This document shows positions 8,088 through 16,835 of a DNA stretch of 64,000 nt, in pieces. The translations under genes were made by a program, and so were the position numbers. Under the pieces are notes generated by a model. The model was not told the DNA's origin. It worked only from the letters and a program-made list of their open reading frames with translations, and ran no database searches. Where the stretch lies: contig NZ_FYEA01000010.1 of the NCBI RefSeq assembly GCF_900187605.1, forward strand, positions 62,001 through 126,000, read 5' to 3'. The stretch comes from Pseudomonas sp. Irchel 3H7 (GTDB lineage: Bacteria > Pseudomonadota > Gammaproteobacteria > Pseudomonadales > Pseudomonadaceae). Each line of letters opens with the position of its first letter. Position 1 is the stretch's first letter.

Positions 8088-8366
8088 ATGATTCACACCC
8101 ACGTCACACTCTCCGTGAGTTTCCCGGTGTTCGGCAGCAACTATTACGACCAGCACGCCGTGTCGCACAAAGCGCAGGCACTGGTGTTCAACGAAGATTT
8201 CGAAGATCTGTTGATGCCCGCTGCGACCAATCACTTCAGCAATGAAGTGGTCGGCATCAACGATCAATTCCGTTTTCTGAGCGACATTCTCGCCACCCAT
8301 TTGCTGGACATCGAGGCCTCCGTGCCTGCGCGATCCAGCGTCCGGGCGAGCGCTCACTTTTCTTGA
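8088..8366 (+). CDS. Small hypothetical protein, 92 residues
   Basis: Start ATG 8088 has GAGGAG nine bases upstream, a clear ribosome site. The product is soluble with no signal peptide. The central part (AATNHFSNEVVGINDQFRFL) looks folded, but I do not recognise the family. It is followed 18 bases after the stop by a strong hairpin shared with the convergent small lipoprotein gene, which supports it as a real transcription unit. Confidence 0.6.
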   Translation: MIHTHVTLSVSFPVFGSNYYDQHAVSHKAQALVFNEDFEDLLMPAATNHFSNEVVGINDQFRFLSDILATHLLDIEASVPARSSVRASAHFS

Positions 8367-8383
8367 GTATCGAGGGCTAAACA

Positions 8384-8415
8384 AAGAGGGCGTCCCATCG
8401 CGGGACGCCCTCTTG
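8384..8415. terminator. Bidirectional terminator between convergent small genes
   Basis: A 12-bp perfect stem AGAGGGCGTCCC / GGGACGCCCTCT with a 5-base loop lies between the stop at 8366 and the stop at 8423. The flanking A/T tracts are short (AAA on the left, CTT on the right), so termination may be partial. Confidence 0.75.
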
Positions 8416-8422
8416 CGTTCAA

Positions 8423-8626
8423 TCAGTCATCATCCCGATCACGATAGTAACGACGCCCGTCGCGGCGATCATCGCGGTCATCCCAGCGCCGGTCATGGTC
8501 GTAATTGCGGCCATGATCGCGGTCGTAATGCCGGCCATGGCGGTGGTCATCATCAAAATCCGCGACACAGCCACCGAGCATTACGGCGGCGGTCACGGTC
8601 AGCAGCATCGTTGTTGCGCGCTTCAT
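8423..8626 (-). CDS. Small Asp/Arg/His-rich lipoprotein
   Basis: The protein has 67 residues. The N-terminal MKRATTMLLTVTAAVMLGGC is a classic lipoprotein signal with lipobox LGGC, so the mature chain begins at Cys20. The remaining 48 residues are almost entirely Asp, Arg, His and Tyr in short repeats (HDRRWDDRDDRRDGRR). Such a chain is probably disordered and could bind metal ions or polyanions at the outer membrane. Similar low-complexity lipoproteins are common in pseudomonads but not characterised; no function can be assigned. Confidence 0.65.
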   Translation of the reverse strand: MKRATTMLLTVTAAVMLGGCVADFDDDHRHGRHYDRDHGRNYDHDRRWDDRDDRRDGRRYYRDRDDD

Positions 8627-8845
8627 TCAACACTTCCCTAAAACCAAGGTCTTGACGACGGAATCGGCCACACTGCCCGCGCCTTCAGGACGCAGTGCGC
8701 GCAGCCGCAGATACGACCGGGCAAAACGCCGTTGATTCAATGGCCACTAGCGACCGTTTGTCGCCCCGCCCGCGCTGCCCGAGCGGCGGCGAAATGCCAC
8801 CTATACTGCTTGCAACCAAGCCCCACGCAATGGATCTGCGCCCTC

Positions 8846-8853
8846 AATAACAA
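8846..8853 (+). promoter_or_regulatory. Candidate Hfq/Crc motif in the lldP leader
   Basis: AATAACAA matches the AANAANAA consensus 17 bases before the lldP start, just ahead of the AGAGGTGG ribosome site. Lactate use is a secondary carbon route in many pseudomonads, which fits catabolite control; function is inferred. Confidence 0.5.
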
Positions 8854-8869
8854 CAAGCAGAGGTGGACC

Positions 8870-10624
8870 ATGGTCTGGCAGCAAATTTACGACCCGTTCG
8901 GCAACCCGGTGATCTCCACGCTCATGGCCGCCGTACCGGTGGTGGTGATGCTAGCGGCACTGGCGTTTTTCCACGTCAAGGCGCATCTGGCAGCGTTATT
9001 GGCGCTGGCTTCCGCCCTTCTCATATCGATTTTCGCCTTCGGCATGCCGGCGAGCATGGCTGGCTCTGCGGCGTTGTTTGGCGCGGCCAATGGCTTATTG
9101 CCGATCGGCTGGATCGTCCTCAACATCATCTTTCTGCATCGCCTGACCACCGAGAACGGCTCGTTCAAAGTGCTGCAGGACTCACTTGCACGCATCACTG
9201 ATGATCGACGTTTGCAGTTGCTGCTGATTGCGTTCTGCTTCGGTGCATTTTTCGAAGGTGCGGCGGGATTCGGCACGCCAGTGGCGGTGACCGGGGCGAT
9301 TCTGATCGGCCTCGGCTTTTCGCCGCTGGCCGCATCCGGCTTGGCACTGATCGCCAACACCGCGCCCGTGGCTTTTGGCGCACTAGGTACGCCGATCATC
9401 ACCCTGGCCAAAGTCACCGGGCTGGATGAAATGGAATTGTCGATGATGGTCGGTCGGCAATTGCCGTTTTTCTCGGTGCTGGTGCCGTTCTGGTTGATCT
9501 GGGCATTCGCCGGGTGGCGCAAGATGCTCGAGATCTGGCCGGCGATTCTGGTGGCCGGCGTCAGCTTCGCGATCCCCCAATTTCTGGTGTCGAACTACCA
9601 CGGGCCAATGCTGGTGGACGTGATCGCCGCGCTGATTTCCATGGCCTGTCTGACGCTGTTTTTGAAGGTGTGGAAACCGGCGACCATTCACACCTCCGCT
9701 GCGCTTTCGGGGCGCGTAGACAACTCCAAGGTCGATGAAGAAAAAATCACCGCCAGCGCCGCGTTCAGCGATCAGGCGCGCCCGGCGGTGATGCGCGCGT
9801 GGATGCCGTGGATCATCCTCACCGTGTTCGTTTTTGCCTGGGGCACGCAGGGCTTCAAGAACATGTTCGACACCCGTCCGGCGATTGATCCGGTCACCCA
9901 GTCAGCCAAGCTTGATCCCACCGGCAAACCGCTGCGCGAGGCCAACCCGATTTTCGCCCCGGCCGTGACGTTCACCAGCCTGCACCTGCAAATCGAAAAA
10001 GTCCCGCCGGTGGTCGCGGCACCGAAGGCTGAAGAAGCGGTGTACAAATTCACCTGGCTCACCGCTACCGGCAGCGGGATTCTGCTGGCGGCGATTGTTG
10101 GTGGCTTGCTGATGGGCTACTCGATTCCGCAACTGATCAAGCAATACCTGCGCACATTGTGGGTGGTGCGGTTTTCGCTGATCACCATTGCAGCGATGCT
10201 GGCGCTGGGGTTTCTCACGCGTTACTCCGGACTCGACGCGACCATGGGTCTGGCGTTTGCCGCGACGGGGATTTTCTATCCGATGTTCGGCACGCTGCTC
10301 GGTTGGCTGGGTGTGGCGTTGACCGGCTCCGATACAGCGTCAAACGTATTGTTTGGCGGCTTGCAGCGGGTGACCTCGGAACAGCTCGGGATCAGTCCGG
10401 TGCTGATGGCGGCAGCGAACAGTTCGGGGGGGGTGATGGGCAAAATGGTCGATGCACAATCGATCGTGGTCGCCTCCACCGCGACCCGCTGGTATGGGCA
10501 TGAGGGCGAGATTCTGCGCTACGTGTTCTTCCACTCGATCGTGCTGGCGATTCTGGTCGGCGGGCTGGTGACATTGCAGGCGTATGTGGCGCCGTTTACC
10601 TCGATGGTGGTCGGCGGGCATTGA
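8870..10624 (+). CDS. lldP: L-lactate/glycolate permease (LctP family)
   Basis: The protein has 584 residues from ATG 8870 (AGAGGTGG just upstream); the open frame extends further 5' without a ribosome site. It is an inner-membrane secondary transporter with about 12-14 hydrophobic segments. The conserved run FFEGAAGFGTPVAVTGAIL near residue 125-145 and GSDTASNVLFGGLQ near residue 490 are hallmarks of LldP/GlcA, which import L-lactate, D-lactate and glycolate with protons. No lactate dehydrogenase genes flank it, unlike the usual lldPD arrangement, so the partner enzyme must be elsewhere. Glycolate could equally be the main substrate. Confidence 0.9.
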   Translation: MVWQQIYDPFGNPVISTLMAAVPVVVMLAALAFFHVKAHLAALLALASALLISIFAFGMPASMAGSAALFGAANGLLPIGWIVLNIIFLHRLTTENGSFKVLQDSLARITDDRRLQLLLIAFCFGAFFEGAAGFGTPVAVTGAILIGLGFSPLAASGLALIANTAPVAFGALGTPIITLAKVTGLDEMELSMMVGRQLPFFSVLVPFWLIWAFAGWRKMLEIWPAILVAGVSFAIPQFLVSNYHGPMLVDVIAALISMACLTLFLKVWKPATIHTSAALSGRVDNSKVDEEKITASAAFSDQARPAVMRAWMPWIILTVFVFAWGTQGFKNMFDTRPAIDPVTQSAKLDPTGKPLREANPIFAPAVTFTSLHLQIEKVPPVVAAPKAEEAVYKFTWLTATGSGILLAAIVGGLLMGYSIPQLIKQYLRTLWVVRFSLITIAAMLALGFLTRYSGLDATMGLAFAATGIFYPMFGTLLGWLGVALTGSDTASNVLFGGLQRVTSEQLGISPVLMAAANSSGGVMGKMVDAQSIVVASTATRWYGHEGEILRYVFFHSIVLAILVGGLVTLQAYVAPFTSMVVGGH

Positions 10625-10980
10625 GGCTGGATGATCTGGCCCCATCGCTGGCAAGCCAGCTCCCACAGGAACTCATGCTGTAAACAAAATTTCGTTCACA
10701 ACATCGAAACCTGTGGGAGCTGGCTTGCCAGCGATGAGGCACTGACATTCAACACTCATGTTGACGGACAAGACGCCATCGCGAGCACGCGAAGGCCTAC
10801 AGGGGATTGTGTCGTACCGTCGATTAATGAGCCACACGCATAACTCTATAGCGAAAATCCGACAAAACCTTTTCCTCCCTCCGGCAGTCACTCCTTAACG
10901 AGACCGGCGATGACGCTGGCTGCCCGCTTGGGCCAACCACGACCCTGCTGCCCTGATGAAGAGAGAAAAGGAATCGAACC
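10625..10980. other. Intergenic region upstream of the aldehyde oxidoreductase operon
   Basis: No gene is seen. A REP pair occupies 10641-10739 and a single unpaired REP-like arm (GCCATCGCGAGCACGCGAAGGCCTACAGG) lies near 10774-10803. The remaining 10804-10980 presumably carries the promoter of the paoABC-type operon, but I see no convincing -35/-10 or sigma-54 signature. Confidence 0.5.
10641..10739. repeat. REP/REPIN inverted repeat (GGGAGCTGGCTTGCCAGCGATG family)
   Basis: Arms CCCATCGCTGGCAAGCCAGC and GCTGGCTTGCCAGCGATGAGG, with a loop of about 45 bp. Confidence 0.9.
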
Positions 10981-11604
10981 ATGACGATTTCCCGACGCGG
11001 ATTTCTGATCCTCGGCGCCGTGACCGCCACCGCCTTCGCGATGCCGCCGTTTATCAGCCTCAAGGCCTACGCGGCCAATCTGGAGCAACCGGCCATGAGC
11101 AAAGTGACGATCAACGTCAACGGCAAGCCGCGTGCGCTTGACGTCGACACCCGCACCACCCTGCTCGATGCCCTGCGCGAGCATCTGCACTTGACCGGCA
11201 GTAAAAAAGGTTGCGACCACGGCCAGTGCGGCGCCTGCACGGTGATCGCCGATGGTCGACGCATCAATTCTTGCCTGACCCTGGCGGTGATGCATGAAGG
11301 CAGTGAGATCACCACCATCGAAGGCCTCGGCATGCCCGACAATCTGCACCCGATGCAGGCCGCGTTCATCAAGCATGACGGCTATCAGTGCGGCTATTGC
11401 ACACCAGGCCAGATCTGTTCGGCGGTGGCGGTGATCAAAGAGATCCGCGACGGCATTCCCAGCCACGTCAGCCCCAGCCTGACCGAGCAACCGCAACTGA
11501 TCGCCAGTGAGTTTCAGGAGCGCATGAGCGGCAATATCTGCCGCTGCGGGGCTTACTCGAACATCATTGAAGCGATCACTGAAGTCGCGGAGGTGCCGGC
11601 ATGA
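10981..11604 (+). CDS. paoA: Aldehyde oxidoreductase, [2Fe-2S] subunit with Tat signal
   Basis: The protein has 207 residues. The N-terminus SRRGFLILGAVTATAFA is a twin-arginine signal, so the folded complex is exported to the periplasm. Plant-type ferredoxin cysteines are at C78, C83, C86 and C98; the second, helical [2Fe-2S] domain has C137, C140, C187 and C189 (GYCTPGQ and CRCG). This matches E. coli PaoA/YagT, the electron-transfer subunit of a molybdenum enzyme that oxidises aromatic and other aldehydes. Its stop overlaps the next start (ATGA). Confidence 0.9.
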   Translation: MTISRRGFLILGAVTATAFAMPPFISLKAYAANLEQPAMSKVTINVNGKPRALDVDTRTTLLDALREHLHLTGSKKGCDHGQCGACTVIADGRRINSCLTLAVMHEGSEITTIEGLGMPDNLHPMQAAFIKHDGYQCGYCTPGQICSAVAVIKEIRDGIPSHVSPSLTEQPQLIASEFQERMSGNICRCGAYSNIIEAITEVAEVPA

Positions 11605-12557
11605 GACCGTTCAATTACAGCCGCGCCGACTCCCCCGCCGCTGCCGCTGCGCAAGCGGCACAGGTCGAAGGCGCACGCTTCATCGCTGGCGGCACCAACC
11701 TGCTGGATTTGATGAAGCTCGACATCGAAACCCCGCTGCATCTGATCGACGTCAATCACCTCGGCCTGGATCAGATCGAAGCCACCCCCGAAGGCGGATT
11801 GCGCATTGGCGCGCTGGTGCGCAACACCGATCTGGCTGCCGATGCGCGCATCCGCAAAGACTACGCTCTGCTCTCCCGCGCGTTGCTCGCCGGGGCTTCC
11901 GGGCAGTTGCGCAACATGGCGACCACTGCCGGCAACCTGCTGCAACGCACGCGCTGCCCATACTTCTACGACACCCATCAGGCCTGCAACAAACGCCAAC
12001 CCGGCAGCGGTTGCGCAGCGATCGGCGGGGTCAGTCGGCAACTGGGCATCATCGGCGTCAGCGACGCGTGCATCGCCACACACCCGAGTGACATGGCAAT
12101 TGCCATGCGCGCGCTCGATGCGCAGATTGAAACGGTGAAACCCGATGGCACGACACGCAGCATCGCCATGGCCGATTTTCATCAATTGCCGGGCACCACG
12201 CCGAACATCGAAACCAGCCTGACGCCTGGCGAGTTGATCACCTCGGTGACACTGCCCGCGCCCGTCGGCGGCACCCACGTTTATCACAAGGTGCGAGATC
12301 GCTCGTCCTATGCGTTCGCGCTGGTCTCGGTCGGCCTGATCCTGCAAAAGGACGGCAGCGGCCGCATCGCCGTCGGCGGCATCGCACCGAAACCATGGCG
12401 GGTTGAAGCCGCCGAAGCGTTGCTGCCCCAAGGCGCCAAAGCCGTCAGTGCACGCCTGCTCGACGGCGCCACGCCGACCCACGACAACCAATTCAAACTG
12501 ACCCTGGTCGAGCGCACGCTCGGTTCGGTGTTGGCGCAAGCGAGGGATGAAGCATGA
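11601..12557 (+). CDS. paoB: Aldehyde oxidoreductase, FAD-binding subunit
   Basis: The protein has 318 residues. FAD-binding signature FIAGGTNLLDLMK lies at about residues 30-42 and ATTAGNLLQRTRCPYF near 107-122. A cysteine-rich insert (CPYFYDTHQACNKR...GSGC) matches the extra [4Fe-4S] cluster region of E. coli PaoB, distinguishing this type from plain xanthine dehydrogenases. It has no export signal of its own; in the family it is carried out with the Tat-bearing small subunit. It overlaps both neighbours by four bases. Confidence 0.9.
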   Translation: MRPFNYSRADSPAAAAAQAAQVEGARFIAGGTNLLDLMKLDIETPLHLIDVNHLGLDQIEATPEGGLRIGALVRNTDLAADARIRKDYALLSRALLAGASGQLRNMATTAGNLLQRTRCPYFYDTHQACNKRQPGSGCAAIGGVSRQLGIIGVSDACIATHPSDMAIAMRALDAQIETVKPDGTTRSIAMADFHQLPGTTPNIETSLTPGELITSVTLPAPVGGTHVYHKVRDRSSYAFALVSVGLILQKDGSGRIAVGGIAPKPWRVEAAEALLPQGAKAVSARLLDGATPTHDNQFKLTLVERTLGSVLAQARDEA

Positions 12558-14752
12558 AATTCGACACGCCCGCCACCACCAACCCGATCGACCAGTTGAA
12601 GGTCGTCGGCCAGCCCACCGACCGCATCGAAGGGCCGTTGAAAACCTGCGGTCAGGCGCCTTACGCCTATGAGCAGCATGAAGCGGTGGCCAATCAGGCT
12701 TACGGCTTTATGGTCGGCTCGGCCATCGCCAAGGGGCGCATCAACAATATCGATCTTGAACAGGCGAAAGCCGCGCCAGGTGTGCTGGCCATCGTCACCG
12801 CCGCCAACGCCGGCAAACTCGGCAAAGGCCAATACAACGCCGCGCATTTGTTGGCCGGGCCGGAGATTCAGCACTACCACCAGGCGGTTGCGCTGGTGGT
12901 TGCCGAGACCTTTGAACAGGCGCGCGCCGCTGCGCAAATGGTCAAGGTCGACTACGTCGCGGCCAAAGGCGAATTCGATCTGGCCAGCGTGCGCGACCAA
13001 GGTGTCGAGCCGAAAGACGAATTGCCCGACGTCAGCCACGGTGATTTCGCCAAGGCATTCGCCGCCGCGCCGGTGCAGTTCGATCAGACCTACACCACGC
13101 CGGATCAGACCCACGCGATGATGGAGCCGCACGCCACGTTAGCGGCTTGGAAAGGCGATCAACTGACCTTGTGGACATCGAACCAGATGATCGCCTGGAG
13201 CGTCGACGACATCGCCACTACGCTTGGTTTGCCTAAAGAAAAAGTCCGGCTGATTTCGCCGTACATCGGTGGAGGTTTCGGCGGCAAGTTGTTCATTCGC
13301 GCCGATGCGATTCTTGCCGCCCTGGGTGCGCGCATGGCTGGCAGACCGGTGAAAGTCGCCCTCGCCCGCCCGCAGATCGCCAACAACACCACCCACCGCC
13401 CGGCGACGATTCAGCGCATTCGCATGGGTGCGACGGCGGACGGCAAACTCACCGCGATCGCCCACGAAGGCTGGTCGGGCAACTTGGCTGAAGGCAAGGT
13501 CGAGGTCGCGGCGCAACCGAGTCAGTTGTTATACGCCGCTGAAAATCGACTAGTGAGCATGCGCCTCGCGCCGCTGGATCTGCCCGAAGGCAACGCCATG
13601 CGTGCACCTGGTGAAACGCCGGGGCTGATGGTGCTGGAAATCGCCATGGACGAGATGGCCGAGCAGCTCAAGCTTGATCCGGTCCAGTTCCGCATTCTCA
13701 ACGACACCCAGGTCGACCCGGTGAAAACCGAGCGGCCATTCTCGCAGCGGCGCCTGATCGAATGCCTGCAAACCGGCGCGGAGAAGTTCGGTTGGGACAA
13801 GCGTAATGCGCAACCGGGAACACGGCGTGAAGGTCGCTGGTTGATCGGAATGGGCGTGGCAGCGGCGATCCGCAACAACCTGCTGGTCAAGTCGGGCGCG
13901 CGGGTGCGGCTGGAGCGTGACGGCAAAATCACCGTTGAGACTGACATGACGGATATCGGCACTGGCAGTTACACGATCATCGCGCAAACAGCCGCTGAGA
14001 TGATGGGTGTTGGTTTGAAGGATGTGAGCGTGCATCTGGGCGATTCGAGCTTTCCAGTGTCGGCAGGTTCCGGCGGGCAATTTGGCGCTAACTGCTCAAC
14101 GGCTGGGGTGTATGCCGCGTGCATGAAGCTGCGTGAAGCGGTGGCGGGCAAGTTGGGCATGGCGGCGGATCAGGCGGAGTTTGTCGACGGTCAGGTGCGG
14201 GTTGGCGACAAGCACGTGCCGCTGCGCAATGCTGCGCAAAATGGCGTTATCGTGGCCGAGGACAGCATCGAATTCGGCGACCTTGCCAAGCAGTATCAGC
14301 AATCGACGTTTGGTGCGCACTTCGTTGAGGTTGCGGTGGATGCCGCGACCGGTGAAGTGCGTGTCCGCCGGATGTTGGCAGTGTGTGCGGCCGGGCGGAT
14401 TCTCAACCCGAAAGCGGCGCGCAGTCAGGTGATTGGCGCGATGACCATGGGCGTCGGTGCGGCGTTGATGGAAGAGTTGGCGGTGGACAAGAAGCTGGGT
14501 TTTTTCGTCAACCATGATCTGGCCGGGTATGAAGTGCCGGTGCATGCCGATATTCCGCATCAGGAGGTGATTTTCCTTGATGAGACTGATCCGGTGTCTT
14601 CGCCGATGAAGGCCAAGGGGGTTGGTGAGTTGGGGATTTGCGGGGTCAGTGCGGCGGTGGCGAATGCGATTTACAACGCCACGGGGGCTAGGGTGCGGGA
14701 GTATCCGATCACCCTCGATAAAATCCTCTCTTCACTGCCGGAGATGATCTAA
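12554..14752 (+). CDS. paoC: Aldehyde oxidoreductase, molybdopterin-binding catalytic subunit
   Basis: The protein has 732 residues and is the catalytic subunit of a xanthine-oxidase-family enzyme. The molybdenum cofactor-binding segments GGGFGGK (about residue 238-244) and GSGGQFGANCST (about residue 505-516) are present, and the catalytic Glu lies in KGVGELGICG near the C-terminus. By homology to PaoC/YagR it binds the MCD form of the cofactor and oxidises aldehydes to acids in the periplasm. No PaoD/XdhC-type maturation gene follows; a long repeat and a cupin gene come next. Confidence 0.9.
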   Translation: MKFDTPATTNPIDQLKVVGQPTDRIEGPLKTCGQAPYAYEQHEAVANQAYGFMVGSAIAKGRINNIDLEQAKAAPGVLAIVTAANAGKLGKGQYNAAHLLAGPEIQHYHQAVALVVAETFEQARAAAQMVKVDYVAAKGEFDLASVRDQGVEPKDELPDVSHGDFAKAFAAAPVQFDQTYTTPDQTHAMMEPHATLAAWKGDQLTLWTSNQMIAWSVDDIATTLGLPKEKVRLISPYIGGGFGGKLFIRADAILAALGARMAGRPVKVALARPQIANNTTHRPATIQRIRMGATADGKLTAIAHEGWSGNLAEGKVEVAAQPSQLLYAAENRLVSMRLAPLDLPEGNAMRAPGETPGLMVLEIAMDEMAEQLKLDPVQFRILNDTQVDPVKTERPFSQRRLIECLQTGAEKFGWDKRNAQPGTRREGRWLIGMGVAAAIRNNLLVKSGARVRLERDGKITVETDMTDIGTGSYTIIAQTAAEMMGVGLKDVSVHLGDSSFPVSAGSGGQFGANCSTAGVYAACMKLREAVAGKLGMAADQAEFVDGQVRVGDKHVPLRNAAQNGVIVAEDSIEFGDLAKQYQQSTFGAHFVEVAVDAATGEVRVRRMLAVCAAGRILNPKAARSQVIGAMTMGVGAALMEELAVDKKLGFFVNHDLAGYEVPVHADIPHQEVIFLDETDPVSSPMKAKGVGELGICGVSAAVANAIYNATGARVREYPITLDKILSSLPEMI

Positions 14753-14767
14753 ACGCCTGAAAAGAGC

Positions 14768-15009
14768 CCCTCACCCTAGCCCTCTCCCAAAGGGAGAGGG
14801 GACTGATCCGGGAATATTTGAGGGCTGCACCGACATGAACGTCTTGCTGTGAATCCATAATCGATAGAGCATTTTCAGGTCGATGGATAACGCTTTGCTG
14901 TGAATCCATAATCGACCCGGTCTCTCAGGTCGATGGATAACGCCAGACACCTCGGTCGGCTCCCTCTCCCTACGGGCGGTCCGACGTTTCGGGAGGGCTG
15001 GGGTGAGGG
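14768..15009. repeat. Long intergenic repeat, copy 1 (about 242 bp)
   Basis: The element is bounded by CCCCTCACCCTAGCCCTCTCCC and, in reverse complement, GGGAGGGCTGGGGTGAGGG. Its left end folds as a hairpin (CCCTCTCCC-AAA-GGGAGAGGG). The centre holds two tandem units of about 50 bp, each beginning TTGCTGTGAATCCATAATCGA (14844 and 14895) and ending CAGGTCGATGGATAACG. Related copies lie at 28649-28864 and 51995-52184. It fills almost all of the gap between paoC and the cupin gene. No protein is encoded. Confidence 0.8.
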
Positions 15010-15016
15010 AAGCGCT

Positions 15017-15493
15017 TCACTCGGAACGCGAATACTGCTCATCACTCACCTGCTCCATCCAATCCACTACTTTGCCATCCAGTACTTCAGCGATAGCGAT
15101 ATGACTCATCGCCGTGGTCGGCGCCGCGCCGTGCCAATGCTTGGCCCCCGGCGCAATCCACACGGTATCGCCAGGACGAATCTCACGCACCGGCTGCCCC
15201 CATTCCTGTACAAACCCAAACCCCGCCGTGACGATCAAGGTCTGTCCCAACGGATGCGTATGCCACGCGGTGCGCGCGCCCGGCTCAAACGTCACCGTTG
15301 CGCCACTGACCCGTGCCGCGTCGGAGCCTTTGAACGGCGCATCGACACGCACAGTGCCAGTGAACCAATCGGCCGGGCCTCTGGCCGAAGCTTGTGAGCC
15401 ATTGGGTGTCACGGTCACGCGCGGATTGTCATTGGCCTGCACCTCACCCGCCAACAGGGAAAGGGTCAACGCAGAAGCGGCAATCGGGTTCAT
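15017..15493 (-). CDS. Exported cupin-domain protein
   Basis: The protein has 158 residues, preceded by TGGAGGA. A short hydrophobic N-terminus ending near EVQAND suggests a signal peptide, although the n-region lacks positive charge. The cupin motifs are clear: TAWHTHPLGQTLIVTAGFG (metal ligands in HxH) and GDTVWIAPGAKHWHGAAP. Family members include small lyases, isomerases and dioxygenases, so the reaction is not predictable. It is transcribed divergently from a LysR gene 97 bp away, which is the usual regulator-target arrangement. Confidence 0.75.
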   Translation of the reverse strand: MNPIAASALTLSLLAGEVQANDNPRVTVTPNGSQASARGPADWFTGTVRVDAPFKGSDAARVSGATVTFEPGARTAWHTHPLGQTLIVTAGFGFVQEWGQPVREIRPGDTVWIAPGAKHWHGAAPTTAMSHIAIAEVLDGKVVDWMEQVSDEQYSRSE

Positions 15494-15590
15494 GGCAATT
15501 CCTCCAGAGAATCAATGCCACTACTTTACCCAGCCGAACTCTTCCGATAATCGACTAGAATTCAAAAAAACTTATGCAGGACACTCATCA

Positions 15591-16484
15591 ATGCTTCGGG
15601 AAAACGCCACCGACCTCCTCGCCTTCCTCGCCGTGGCCCGCGAGCGCAGTTTCACCAAAGCGGCGGCCAAACTCGGCGTTTCGCAATCGGCGCTCAGTCA
15701 CACGATTCGCGCGCTTGAAGCGCGTTTGGGCTTGCGCCTGCTGACCCGCACGACTCGCAGCGTCTCGCCCACCGAAGCCGGCGAACACCTGCTGCAAACC
15801 ATCGGCCCGCGCTTCGAAGAAATCGAACTGGAACTGGCGGCGCTGAGCAACCTGCGCGACACCCCGGCGGGCAAGATCCGCATCAGCGCCACCGATCACT
15901 CGCTGAACTGGTTGCTGCGCCCGGTGCTCAAGGATTTTCTGCCGCAGTACCCGGACATATCCATCGAGGTCTGCTGCGATTATGGTTTCGTCGACATCGC
16001 CGGCCAGGGTTTCGACGCCGGTGTACGCCTGGGCGAAGACGTCGCACAAGGCATGATCGCCACCCGCATCGGCCCCGACATGCGCATGGCGGTGGTGGGC
16101 TCACCCGCCTATTTCGCCAAACGCACCCCGCCGCAAACGCCACGCGATCTGACCGAGCACGCCTGCAACAACCTGCGCCTGCCCACCAACGGCGGGTTGT
16201 ACAGCTGGGAATTCGAGAAGGATGGTGAAAGCCTGAAAGTGCGGGTGTCCGGCCAGATCACCCTGAACGGCGTTTACCCGTTGCTCGACGCTGCGCTGGA
16301 CGGTTTCGGATTGAGCTACATCCCGGAGAACGTCGTCGCGCCGTATCTGGCCGACGGCCGTTTGCTGCAGGTGCTTGAGGATTGGTGCCCGACGTTTGCC
16401 GGGTATCACCTGTATTACCCGAGCCGACGTCAGGCTGCGCCGGCGTTTGCGTTGTTGCTGGAGGCGTTGCGCTATCGCGGTTGA
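15591..16484 (+). CDS. LysR-family transcriptional regulator
   Basis: The protein has 297 residues from ATG 15591. The N-terminal winged helix-turn-helix is typical: LAVARERSFTKAAAKLGVSQ followed by SALSHTIRALEARLGLRLL at about residues 12-50. The effector-binding domain (TPAGKIRISATDHSLNWLLRP) resembles the LysR subgroup that controls oxidoreductases and small-molecule modifying enzymes in pseudomonads. It likely controls the divergent cupin gene and possibly the aldo/keto reductase at 16836. The effector is unknown. Confidence 0.85.
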   Translation: MLRENATDLLAFLAVARERSFTKAAAKLGVSQSALSHTIRALEARLGLRLLTRTTRSVSPTEAGEHLLQTIGPRFEEIELELAALSNLRDTPAGKIRISATDHSLNWLLRPVLKDFLPQYPDISIEVCCDYGFVDIAGQGFDAGVRLGEDVAQGMIATRIGPDMRMAVVGSPAYFAKRTPPQTPRDLTEHACNNLRLPTNGGLYSWEFEKDGESLKVRVSGQITLNGVYPLLDAALDGFGLSYIPENVVAPYLADGRLLQVLEDWCPTFAGYHLYYPSRRQAAPAFALLLEALRYRG

Positions 16485-16491
16485 TGGCTTG

Positions 16492-16695
16492 TCATTTTTT
16501 ATAACAACCCGCAGCGCCCCAAAACGCCTTGGCTAACGTCGCCGCCTCTTTCACAGAATTCGCAGTCACGGTTGCAAACTGTCCACGCTGCGCTCCCATA
16601 CACATGTATTTTTCATCAAGCGCGTAAGCAGCAAACAGAATGAACACGAGGCAAACTCCGGTAAAACAGGCGAATCGACGGCTTTGCGCATCCAT
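16492..16695 (-). CDS. Small membrane or exported hypothetical protein
   Basis: The protein has 67 residues from ATG 16695 (AGGAAG about nine bases upstream). One hydrophobic segment (FACFTGVCLVFILFAAYAL, about residues 9-27) is followed by a short polar domain with two cysteines (YMCMGAQ and GAAGCYKK), which could form a periplasmic disulfide. I do not recognise it. It is convergent with the LysR gene, with seven bases between the stops. Confidence 0.5.
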   Translation of the reverse strand: MDAQSRRFACFTGVCLVFILFAAYALDEKYMCMGAQRGQFATVTANSVKEAATLAKAFWGAAGCYKK

Positions 16696-16835
16696 GATGA
16701 TTCTTCCTGAGCGAAGTAGTGTCATCATGATTACGTGCGAACAAAGCCCCTCCAACTGTCAGATCTGACAGTTTCCAAGACCATTTGGAAACTAAAAACC
16801 TCAGCCATCGAAGCAAACGGAAGATCCCGGCTCGC

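Noticed and set aside
14844..14944. Tandem 50-bp units considered as a minisatellite or a phage/plasmid iteron origin
   Set aside because: Only two units occur, they lie inside a larger dispersed repeat family, and there are no replication genes nearby.
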